Positions 1 through 6,136 of a stretch of DNA of 11,463 nt are shown piece by piece. How positions within the stretch are numbered: the first letter of the stretch is position 1; each line of letters begins with the position of its first letter. A program made the position numbers and the translations under genes. Source of the DNA: Planctomycetaceae bacterium. GTDB taxonomy: Bacteria; Planctomycetota; Planctomycetia; Planctomycetales; Planctomycetaceae. Below the pieces are notes generated by a model, which saw only the letters and a program-made list of their open reading frames with translations, did not search any database and was not told the origin of the DNA. The stretch is from assembly GCA_003503535.1 (NCBI GenBank), contig DOCI01000017.1, forward strand, positions 4,415 to 15,877, read 5' to 3'.

Positions 1-1020
1 CCTGCCTTGATGCGTCCCGGTCGATTCGATCGGCATGTGTTAGTGGATAAGCCGGATTACAAAGGTCGCGAGCAAATTCTGAAAGTTCACGCTTCACGCA
101 TCAAAATGGGAGAAGATGTCCATCTGGGTCGGCTCGCGAAATTGACCCCCGGCTTTTCCGGTGCAGATCTGGCTAACCTGGCCAATGAAGCCGCTTTGCT
201 GGCTGCTCGAAACGACAAGAAAAAAGTGTCGATGGCCGAATTTGAGGAAGCCATCGAACGTGTCGTTGCCGGACTCGAAAAAAGCACTCGAATTATTGGG
301 GATGAGGAACGAACACGGGTGGCCTATCACGAATGTGGCCACGCGCTTGTCGCCTGCTGTCTTCCAAAGACCGACCCCGTTCATAAAATTTCGATCATTC
401 CCCGCGGTTTTGGAGCGCTGGGATACATCCTGCAGAGACCGACTGATGATCGTTATCTGGTCACAAAATCCGAACTGGAAAATCGGATCTGTGTGATGCT
501 CGGTGGTCTGGCATCTGAACGCGTCATCTATAATGAACAGTCAACAGGCGCCCAAAATGACCTCGAAAGAGCCTCCGATATGTCACGACGGATGGTGACA
601 GAGTTCGGCATGAGTGCGAAAATGGGAACCGTTAACTACTCGACGGCCAGACGTTCTCCGTTCTTAGCAGGAAGCGGAACCAGTGTCGATTACGAACATT
701 CTCAGGACACCTTGCGTGAGATCGATCAGGAAGTCAAATCGATTATCGATACCTGCCTGGCAGAAGTGACTGGTATGCTGGAAACGCACAAGGACATCCT
801 GGAGCACATGACGCGTGACCTGATTGAAATGGAAGTGATGGACTCTAAGCATCTGGAATCGATTCTCAATCAGTATGAAAACGGCCCTAAAATCCCCTCC
901 AGCGCCCATACCGACCCGGCAATCAATCATGGGCAGGAAATGGCGCTGGAGCATCAAGAAAAAGAAGAGTCAGAAGAAACGCCTTCAGATACCGAGAAGC
1001 CGGACAAAACTCAGGAATAA
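1..1020 (+). CDS. ftsH: ATP-dependent zinc metalloprotease FtsH, C-terminal part (5' end outside window)
   Basis: FtsH is a membrane-anchored AAA+ protease that unfolds and degrades misfolded or regulatory membrane and soluble proteins. The reading frame is open from base 1 and encodes 339 residues here. It opens inside the AAA+ second region of homology (ALMRPGRFDR, holding the conserved arginines), followed by the AAA+ lid (TPGFSGADLANLANEAALLA). The M41 peptidase domain follows, with zinc motif HECGH at bases 328-342 (residues 110-114) and the expected third ligand Asp187 in TGAQNDLERA. EIDQEVKSIID and a helical C-terminus are family-typical. The last ~45 residues form an acidic, Glu-rich tail of low complexity. 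The transmembrane N-terminus and Walker motifs lie upstream of the window. The only oddity is Cys in HECGH where Ala is usual. A 192-base gap separates it from the next gene. Identification is very secure. Confidence 0.96.
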   Translation, partial: PALMRPGRFDRHVLVDKPDYKGREQILKVHASRIKMGEDVHLGRLAKLTPGFSGADLANLANEAALLAARNDKKKVSMAEFEEAIERVVAGLEKSTRIIGDEERTRVAYHECGHALVACCLPKTDPVHKISIIPRGFGALGYILQRPTDDRYLVTKSELENRICVMLGGLASERVIYNEQSTGAQNDLERASDMSRRMVTEFGMSAKMGTVNYSTARRSPFLAGSGTSVDYEHSQDTLREIDQEVKSIIDTCLAEVTGMLETHKDILEHMTRDLIEMEVMDSKHLESILNQYENGPKIPSSAHTDPAINHGQEMALEHQEKEESEETPSDTEKPDKTQE

Positions 1021-1048
1021 TGCCCAACGGGGTTTAGACTCATCAGAA

Positions 1049-1077
1049 TTGAGAAACCGCAGAGAATCAGCTATCGT
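1049..1077 (+). promoter_or_regulatory. Candidate sigma70-type promoter for the beta-propeller gene
   Basis: TTGAGA (1049-1054) and TATCGT (1072-1077) are separated by exactly 17 bases and match the -35 and -10 consensus at 5 and 4 of 6 positions. Transcription would start near 1084, giving a leader of about 130 bases. This is a visual match only; such matches arise by chance and the gene could instead be read from upstream. Confidence 0.25.
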
Positions 1078-1197
1078 GCACATTCGTATTAAGCTCGCGA
1101 AATCAATGCCATCTGACCATGCTCTAAATCAGCATCGGGATTGGCATCAATTTAAATAACTCCTGAACTACCACCCACCTCAAATATTTCATTGTTC

Positions 1198-1203
1198 AAA
1201 GGA
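1198..1203 (+). promoter_or_regulatory. Ribosome binding site fixing the ATG at 1213
   Basis: AAAGGA lies 9 bases before the ATG at 1213. It supports that start over the in-frame TTG at 1192, which lies before this site and would put charged residues ahead of the signal peptide. Confidence 0.6.
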
Positions 1204-1212
1204 ACTCCCACC

Positions 1213-2529
1213 ATGAATCAACTCCTCAGTCTTTCACTGACTGCAATGGTTGCCATCAGTCTGATCGATGCTTCGGCAATGGCAGAAGATTGGCCACGCT
1301 GGAGAGGGGCTAACAACGATGACAAATCTGGGGAAACTAATCTCGACTGGAGCTGGGACGAAGATGGTCCTGAATTGGTTTTTAATGCCGAAGGTTTCGG
1401 GCGTGGTTACGCCAGTGTCTCGATTGTCGATGGGATACTTTACACAACCGGGAATGTGGATGGTGGTGAAGGAGATGGACAAGCTGTCATCGCAGCCGAT
1501 GCCGCAACCGGATCAATCATGTGGACAACCTTTCTGACCGAAGGAAATCCAGAACACAGTTATCCAGGTTCCCGCTGCACTCCAACTTACGACAATGGCA
1601 AACTGTATGTTGTGGCTTCTTCTGGAAAAATTGCCTGTCTGGATGCCAATACCGGTAAGAAAGTCTGGGAAAAAGACTTTAAATCAGAATGGAACGGCAA
1701 AATGATGTCCGGCTGGGGATATTCAGAATCTCCATTGGTCGATGGCGATCATGTCCTTTGCACTCCCGGTGGTGACGATGCAATGATTGTCTGTCTGAAT
1801 AAAAAAGATGGTTCCGAAGTCTGGCGATCCGCTGTCCCTGAATTTACGGAACCGGAACTGGAAAAAACGGAAGGCAAAGATGGAGCCGGCTATTCTTCAA
1901 TTGTTGTCTCCAACGGAGCGGGCGTAAAACAATACGTGCAGTTGATCGGTCGTGGAGTTGTTGGAGTACGGGCTTCCGACGGTAAATTCCTCTGGGGTTA
2001 CAATCAGGTCGCAAATGAAGTTGCCAACATTCCGACTTCTATCGCTCAAGGTGACTACGTCTTTGCCACATCAAGTTACGGCGGCGGTGGTTCGGTTTTG
2101 CTCCATCTGAAAAAAGATGGAGACGGCGTGGCAGCTGAGCCTGTCTACTGGCTGGAGAAACGAGTATTCAACAATCATCACGGCGGCATGGTTTTGCTGG
2201 ATGGTTATTTATTCGGTGGCCACAATCAAAACCAGGGGTTTCCAACCTGTCTGAAATTCGACACCGGAGAAATTGTCTGGGGTGGCGATGGGCTTCGTGG
2301 TGAAGGCAAAGGCTCAGCGGCTATTCTGTATGTTGATGGCAAAATTATTTTCCGCTATCAGGATGGTGTTGTAGCCATCATCGAAGCGACCCCCACCGAT
2401 TACAAAGTGGTTAATACATTCGTACCGGTCTATCAGGAAGATAAAAGCTGGGCTCATCCCGTGGTTGTCGATGGCAAACTTTATCTGCGTGAGCAGGACC
2501 GTTTGATGTGCTATCAGCTCAAGAAGTAA
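1213..2529 (+). CDS. Exported PQQ-like beta-propeller repeat protein
   Basis: 438 residues from the ATG at 1213, chosen because of the AAAGGA site and because it places a signal peptide at the very N-terminus: hydrophobic residues 4-18, then ASAMA with likely cleavage after residue 24, leaving mature EDWPRWRGA. The mature protein is built of repeated blades of the type 'VDGxLYxx...LDAxTGKxxWxx', for example YDNGKLYVVASSGKIACLD followed by TGKKVWEKDF, and later GDHVLCTPGG with DGSEVWRSA, then DTGEIVWGG, and finally VVVDGKLYLREQDRLMCYQL. This is the PQQ/YVTN-like propeller fold. Planctomycetes carry many such secreted paralogues of unknown substrate; homology does not show that PQQ is bound or that an enzyme reaction occurs. 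Likely periplasmic. Transcription probably ends at the hairpin just downstream. The family is sure, the function unknown. Confidence 0.9.
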   Translation: MNQLLSLSLTAMVAISLIDASAMAEDWPRWRGANNDDKSGETNLDWSWDEDGPELVFNAEGFGRGYASVSIVDGILYTTGNVDGGEGDGQAVIAADAATGSIMWTTFLTEGNPEHSYPGSRCTPTYDNGKLYVVASSGKIACLDANTGKKVWEKDFKSEWNGKMMSGWGYSESPLVDGDHVLCTPGGDDAMIVCLNKKDGSEVWRSAVPEFTEPELEKTEGKDGAGYSSIVVSNGAGVKQYVQLIGRGVVGVRASDGKFLWGYNQVANEVANIPTSIAQGDYVFATSSYGGGGSVLLHLKKDGDGVAAEPVYWLEKRVFNNHHGGMVLLDGYLFGGHNQNQGFPTCLKFDTGEIVWGGDGLRGEGKGSAAILYVDGKIIFRYQDGVVAIIEATPTDYKVVNTFVPVYQEDKSWAHPVVVDGKLYLREQDRLMCYQLKK

Positions 2530-2548
2530 TTATTTGACAGAAATCCGA

Positions 2549-2584
2549 AGCCGCACACATTTTTTTGCGTGCGGCTCCTTTTTT
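2549..2584 (+). terminator. Intrinsic terminator after the beta-propeller gene
   Basis: AGCCGCAC (2549-2556) pairs perfectly with GTGCGGCT (2569-2576) around a T-rich loop, and the stem is followed by CC and a run of Ts (2579-2584). It lies 20 bases after the stop codon. It also argues against the upstream in-frame TTG at 2565 as the start of the next gene, since that codon lies inside the loop. Confidence 0.85.
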
Positions 2585-2609
2585 ATCGGCTCTCATAAAG
2601 ATTTTCAAA

Positions 2610-3299
2610 ATGAACGCTCGGATGAAATCTCTGCTGGGTAAGCGTCCTTTAATCGCCCCTTCAATGCTGAAGTGTGATTTTGCCAATCTGCAGACAGATA
2701 TCGAAAAACTCGAAGCGGCCCATGCTCCTCTGCTCCATATGGATGTGATGGATGGACATTTCGTGCCGAATCTTTCGTACGGAGCACTCGTCATTGAAAA
2801 GATTCGCAAATGTACCGAATTGCCGTTTGATGCTCATCTGATGATCAGCGATCCTGAAAAATACTATCAGGACTATGTAAACGCCGGATGCGATGCAATC
2901 ACCATTCACATCGAAGCCGTTCCTGAACCGGGAGAATTGCTGGAAAAAATTCGAGCGGCAGGGTGTTCTCCGGGCCTCGTTCTGAACCCCAATACACCTG
3001 TCGAGTCAATCAAGCCTTGGATCTCGGCCTGTGATCTGGTGCTCGTGATGAGCGTAAATCCGGGTTTTGGGGGACAGAAATTCATGCCGATAGCATTAGA
3101 TAAACTCTCTGCCATCAAAGAGTTACTGCGAGACGATCAGTTTCTCTCTATTGACGGTGGCGTCGCATTGGACACAATAGGTGAATGTGCACAGCATGGG
3201 GCAAATTTATTCGTCTGTGGAAGTTCGATCTTCGATAAGGACGATTATTCTGAGGCGGTTTCGGGTTTATTAGCTGAAATCGATATCAAAACTCGATAG
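2610..3299 (+). CDS. rpe: Ribulose-phosphate 3-epimerase
   Basis: Interconverts D-ribulose 5-phosphate and D-xylulose 5-phosphate in the pentose phosphate pathway; cytosolic TIM barrel. From the ATG at 2610 it has 229 residues, the usual family length. Signature stretches are all present: IAPSMLKCDF (residues 15-24), LHMDVMDGHFVPN (42-54), HLMISDPEKY, VMSVNPGFGGQKF (146-158), LSIDGGV (179-185) and GSSIF. The metal ligands and catalytic aspartates expected for the family are His43, Asp45, His76 and Asp182. ATG 2622 (MKSLLGK) is a possible alternative start; neither has a convincing ribosome binding site. The gene begins 25 bases after the upstream terminator, so its promoter would have to overlap that region, or it depends on read-through. 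It is followed at 98 bases by the phosphatase-like gene. Confidence 0.96.
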   Translation: MNARMKSLLGKRPLIAPSMLKCDFANLQTDIEKLEAAHAPLLHMDVMDGHFVPNLSYGALVIEKIRKCTELPFDAHLMISDPEKYYQDYVNAGCDAITIHIEAVPEPGELLEKIRAAGCSPGLVLNPNTPVESIKPWISACDLVLVMSVNPGFGGQKFMPIALDKLSAIKELLRDDQFLSIDGGVALDTIGECAQHGANLFVCGSSIFDKDDYSEAVSGLLAEIDIKTR

Positions 3300-3347
3300 A
3301 CTGTGCCGTTTGGATTCCGATGCAAAATTGCATTTGAATGTATCCGT

Positions 3348-3367
3348 CTGGAACGAAGAGGTTCCAG
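3348..3367 (+). other. Stem-loop between rpe and the phosphatase-like gene
   Basis: CTGGAAC (3348-3354) pairs perfectly with GTTCCAG (3361-3367) around the 6-base loop GAAGAG. Only a weak T-rich stretch follows, so it is a poor terminator at best. Just upstream, ATGCAA (3320-3325) and TTGCAT (3328-3333) form a second short dyad. Their position favours the later start (3398) of the following gene, because the earlier ATG at 3338 would put this hairpin inside the coding region. Confidence 0.4.
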
Positions 3368-3397
3368 GCAATTATTTCGCTAATTCACGGTTGGTGT

Positions 3398-3952
3398 ATG
3401 TGCAAAATCTTTCTGGTTCGTCCCGGACAAACCGATTACGATTCCCAGCACAGAGTTCAAGGCTCTTTGAACCTGCCTCTCAATGAGGGTGGATTTCGAG
3501 AAGTTGAAACCTTGATCGAGTCGCTGGCAGATCAGGAAATCGATCTGATTCTTTCAGGACCTAACGAACCTTCTCACAGCACTGCGGAAATCATCTCCGA
3601 AAAACTGGATGTCCCTTTTAAGTCCTCTGAACTTTTACGGAATGTCAGCCAGGGAATCTGGGAAGGTTTAGAAGTCGATGAAGTGAAGCGAAAATTCCCG
3701 ACGGTCTACCGTCACTGGGAAGATGCGCCTCTGGAAGTCGCCATTCCCAATGCCGAACCGATTGAAGCAGCGGTGAAACGTGTCACCAAGTTAATGAAAC
3801 AATATGGTCGAAAAGACAAGCAAATCCTCATCGTCGCCCCTGAACCGCTGGCGACTTTAATCGCCTGCAATGTCGAAGGCCGAAAGGTCTGCCTGCATCA
3901 TCAGCCTCAGGACATAAAACGCTGCAAGTTGCAGACATTGCATCGAGCTTAG
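3398..3952 (+). CDS. Histidine-phosphatase-fold protein with degenerate active site (probable pseudophosphatase)
   Basis: 184 residues from the ATG at 3398 (MCKIFLVRPGQTDYD); ATG 3338 would add 20 residues that do not resemble the family. The frame follows the phosphoglycerate mutase / histidine phosphatase layout: strand plus RHG-like turn (LVRPGQT, residues 6-12), RVQGSLNLPLNEGG, LILSGPN...STAEII, GIWEGLEVDEVKRKFP, and a C-terminal ILIVAPEP where members normally read VVSHG. The catalytic positions are changed: the phospho-accepting His is Pro9, the second pocket Arg aligns with Pro58, the acid Glu with Asn82, and the second His with Pro148. Only Arg8 remains. Normal phosphatase or mutase chemistry is therefore unlikely. 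There is no stop or frameshift, so it is not an obvious pseudogene. It sits between rpe (98 bases) and accD (93 bases). A binding or regulatory role is a guess. Confidence 0.8.
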   Translation: MCKIFLVRPGQTDYDSQHRVQGSLNLPLNEGGFREVETLIESLADQEIDLILSGPNEPSHSTAEIISEKLDVPFKSSELLRNVSQGIWEGLEVDEVKRKFPTVYRHWEDAPLEVAIPNAEPIEAAVKRVTKLMKQYGRKDKQILIVAPEPLATLIACNVEGRKVCLHHQPQDIKRCKLQTLHRA

Positions 3953-4045
3953 AATGCCCAGAGATGAGTGGCCAGCGTAAGAGCGGTGTAATTGAAAAAA
4001 CACTTAACAGTAAACAATCAACCTTCAACCAACCAAAGTATTTCG

Positions 4046-4897
4046 ATGACTGACGAAGAGCCGAATTCAAATGACCGTCCTGCGAAACGTGGCGTTCCTG
4101 AGGGATTGTGGCTGAAATGTCCTGAGTGTCAGGCCACGGTTTTCCGTAAACAGGTCGATCGATTACTGGGTATCTGTCCTGAATGCGATCATCACTTCAA
4201 AGTCGGAGCTCGAACCCGCCTCGAACAACTGCTCGATGTCGGCAGTTTTGAAGAGTGGATGACCGACATGCACTCCGTCGACCCGCTCGGCTTTGTCGAT
4301 TCCCGTCCCTACAAAGACCGTCTGAAATCCGAACAAAAAAAGACCGGCATGGTCGATGCCTGCATCGTCGGACGCGGTTACTTACGTGGACGCCCGGTTG
4401 TCATTGCTGTGACAGATCCCGATTTCATCATGGGCAGTATGGGATCTGTTGTGGGAGAAAAACTGACTCGGGCGACTGAAAAAGCGACCGAACTTCGACT
4501 CCCATTGATTATCGTCAGCGGTTCCGGCGGAGGTGCCCGCATGCATGAGGGAATTTTATCCCTGATGCAAATGGCCAAAGTCTCCGCAGCACTGGGAAAA
4601 TACAATGAAGAAGGCGGTTTTTTTATCTCTGTCCTGACAAACCCAACAATGGGAGGTGTCGCCGCCAGTTTCGCATCTCTGGGAGATATTGTTGTTGCTG
4701 AAGAAAAAGCGATGATTGGTTTTGCGGGCCCCCGAGTCATTGTCGCGACTGTCAAAGCACCACTGCCTGAGGGTTTCCAGACCAGTGAATTTTTGATGGA
4801 ACACGGCTTCGTCGACCGGATCATTCACCGTAAAGACTTACGTTCCGAATTAGCCGCATTCATCGACTACTTCGAAATTGCTCCAGCCAAGGTCTGA
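4046..4897 (+). CDS. accD: Acetyl-CoA carboxylase carboxyltransferase subunit beta
   Basis: Beta subunit of the carboxyltransferase half of acetyl-CoA carboxylase; with AccA it moves the carboxyl group from biotin-BCCP to acetyl-CoA, giving malonyl-CoA for fatty-acid synthesis. From the ATG at 4046 it has 283 residues, normal for AccD. The N-terminal zinc ribbon is Cys25-x2-Cys28-x15-Cys44-x2-Cys47 (KCPEC ... ICPEC), preceded by the typical [10 protein letters not shown]. The crotonase-like core carries [20 protein letters not shown] (residues 158-177), [15 protein letters not shown] (201-215) and [20 protein letters not shown] (240-259), all near consensus. An in-frame TTG at 3992 would add 18 unconvincing residues. 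No clear ribosome binding site is present. Two TGA stops occur in tandem (4895-4900). No accA is visible in the window. Confidence 0.96.
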   Translation: MTDEEPNSNDRPAKRGVPEGLWLKCPECQATVFRKQVDRLLGICPECDHHFKVGARTRLEQLLDVGSFEEWMTDMHSVDPLGFVDSRPYKDRLKSEQKKTGMVDACIVGRGYLRGRPVVIAVTDPDFIMGSMGSVVGEKLTRATEKATELRLPLIIVSGSGGGARMHEGILSLMQMAKVSAALGKYNEEGGFFISVLTNPTMGGVAASFASLGDIVVAEEKAMIGFAGPRVIVATVKAPLPEGFQTSEFLMEHGFVDRIIHRKDLRSELAAFIDYFEIAPAKV

Positions 4898-4947
4898 TGA
4901 AACGACAAAATCATCTGAAAATCAGAGTCGAAAATAACTTGATCCAA

Positions 4948-4980
4948 TTTGCTGGCGACCTTGGCGTCTTGGCGGTTAAA
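4948..4980 (+). repeat. Short degenerate tandem GGCG motif
   Basis: Between accD and the kinase gene, the words CTGGCGAC, CTTGGCGTC and CTTGGCGGT follow one another with a period of about 9-10 bases and end in TTAAA. The stretch is non-coding. Its wording resembles 'CTTTGCGTCTTTGCGG'-type sequences that I recall from intergenic regions of several bacterial phyla; that comparison is from memory. Function unknown. Confidence 0.35.
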
Positions 4981-5054
4981 TAAATAGCTGCAGTTTTTTC
5001 AATAAGCTTGAACCAATTAAAAACTCGAGCGTGTGGGTCAGCCTCAACCGGCAT

Positions 5055-5059
5055 GGAAG
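5055..5059 (+). promoter_or_regulatory. Ribosome binding site favouring the kinase start at 5065
   Basis: GGAAG lies 5 bases ahead of the ATG at 5065. It overlaps the alternative ATG at 5053, which has no comparable site, and lies well inside the longer reading that begins at TTG 5008. Confidence 0.45.
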
Positions 5060-5064
5060 TCAAT

Positions 5065-5952
5065 ATGCAATTGATTAAAAACCTCTTTCAGCGAAACCAA
5101 CCCAAAGTCGATCGTATCAACCTGAAAACACGGTTTGAGCGAATCTCTCAAATGGGACTGGGCACAATGTCCAAAGTCTGGAAGGCGAACGATCGCCAGA
5201 ACCAGCAGTTTGTCGCCTTGAAATTGATCGATCGCGAAGCCCTAGCGAAAATGAATGCCCGCTTTCCCGGCTTAAATCGTCCGGGAGAAGGTGTGGTGGG
5301 AAAATCGCTCGAACATCCTAACATCGTTAAAACCTACGAATTCGGTCTGAGTACCGAAGACGAACCGTTCATTGTCATGGAATACATCGACGGTTACGGC
5401 CTGCAACAGCTGATTGAACTGCAGAACGAAACCCTGTTGAAACATCGAATGAAATGGATCATCACGATGGGCGAGGCTCTGCAATACTTTCATGATCAGG
5501 GCTGGATTCATCGCGACTTCTGCCCCAAAAATATCCTGACGACAACCACGGGACAAATCAAACTGATCGACTTCGGCCTGGCGGTTCCAAATACGCCTCC
5601 CTTCCAGGCTCCGGGAAACCGAACAGGAACAGCCGACTACATGGCTCCTGAACTTGTTCGACGTCAACGAACCGATCAGCGAATCGATGTCTATTCCTAT
5701 GCAGTCACCTGCTATCAGATTTTCTCGAATCAACTGCCATACGCTCAGGGACGAAACCTGCAGACCATTGTTAAGAATATGAATCAGCCCCCAAAAAATA
5801 TCCGGGAAACCTCACCCGGAATCCCGGAACCTGTGGCCCAGATCATTGAACGCGGGCTCGAAAAAAATCCCGACGAACGCTGGCAATCCGTTCGCGAAAT
5901 GACAATCGCCTTCCGCAACCTCGTCCGCAAACGCCCCGCAACACCAAAGTGA
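5065..5952 (+). CDS. Soluble serine/threonine-type protein kinase with variant catalytic loop
   Basis: 295 residues from the ATG at 5065 (ATG 5053 is possible). It is a single eukaryotic-type kinase domain filling nearly the whole protein. Glycine loop GLGTMSKV (residues 31-38, third Gly replaced by Ser), ATP lysine K53 in VALK, likely alpha-C partner Glu75, hinge VMEYIDGYGL, catalytic loop HRDFCPKN (149-156), DFG (169-171), TGTADYMAPEL with APE at 194-196, and DVYSYAV in helix F. Asp151, Asn156 and Asp169 are kept, so activity is plausible. The Lys normally two residues after the catalytic Asp (HRDLK) is Cys153, while Lys155 sits where tyrosine kinases have Arg (HRDLAARN). No transmembrane segment and no extra sensor domain; the tail is short and basic (VRKRPATPK). 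Substrate and true residue specificity are unknown. It stands alone after accD and before the repeat island. Confidence 0.92.
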   Translation: MQLIKNLFQRNQPKVDRINLKTRFERISQMGLGTMSKVWKANDRQNQQFVALKLIDREALAKMNARFPGLNRPGEGVVGKSLEHPNIVKTYEFGLSTEDEPFIVMEYIDGYGLQQLIELQNETLLKHRMKWIITMGEALQYFHDQGWIHRDFCPKNILTTTTGQIKLIDFGLAVPNTPPFQAPGNRTGTADYMAPELVRRQRTDQRIDVYSYAVTCYQIFSNQLPYAQGRNLQTIVKNMNQPPKNIRETSPGIPEPVAQIIERGLEKNPDERWQSVREMTIAFRNLVRKRPATPK

Positions 5953-5978
5953 CTTAGTCGAGGGTCTATGGTCTAGAA

Positions 5979-6079
5979 GTAGGTAGGGTTAGCGAAGCGT
6001 AACCCAACAAAAACTGTAAAATCACTTTCCGATTTGAATTCAAAGACGTTGGGTTTCGCGTTCCGCTAACCCGACCTAC
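5979..6079. repeat. Inverted pair of REP-like palindromes (BIME-like element)
   Basis: A left arm (5979-6008) and a right arm (6048-6079) are near-perfect inverted repeats separated by 39 bases. The arms agree over the shared words GTAGGT, GGGTTAGCG and ACCCAAC, with one substitution near the start and small insertions in the middle. Each arm is itself an imperfect palindrome: the left reads GGGTTA, an 8-base centre GCGAAGCG, then TAACCC, with GTAG directly before GGTTA. A GTRG tetranucleotide at the foot of an imperfect palindrome is the hallmark of REP sequences moved by RAYT (TnpA-REP) transposases, and two in opposite orientation form a BIME. No ORF lies inside. It fills the gap upstream of the helicase gene and ends 57 bases before its ATG. 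The element is clearly visible; the REP assignment is inference. Confidence 0.7.
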
Positions 6080-6136
6080 GGCTTGACCCCATAACTTTTC
6101 ACCCCTCGACCCTAGACCAAAAGCCCTACACCTCCA

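Noticed and set aside
1030..1059. Possible terminator after ftsH (GGTTT ... CTCA / TGAG AAACC)
   Set aside because: The stem has a 3-base bulge, is weak, and has no T run after it.
875..1159. 94-codon plus-strand frame overlapping the end of ftsH and the following gap
   Set aside because: Most of it overlaps ftsH in another frame, its composition is not protein-like, and no ribosome binding site is seen.
3338..3397. Earlier ATG (3338) as the start of the phosphatase-like gene
   Set aside because: The 20 extra residues do not resemble the family, whose members begin just before the first strand (here MCKIFLVRPG), and they would encode through the 3348-3367 hairpin.
4914..4926. TCTGA-AAA-TCAGA hairpin after accD
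   Set aside because: Five base pairs, AT-rich and without a T run; too weak to call a terminator.
5979..6079. Insertion sequence or CRISPR repeat as the explanation for the palindromes
   Set aside because: There is no transposase frame inside, only two inverted copies with unequal arms, and no regularly spaced direct repeats.
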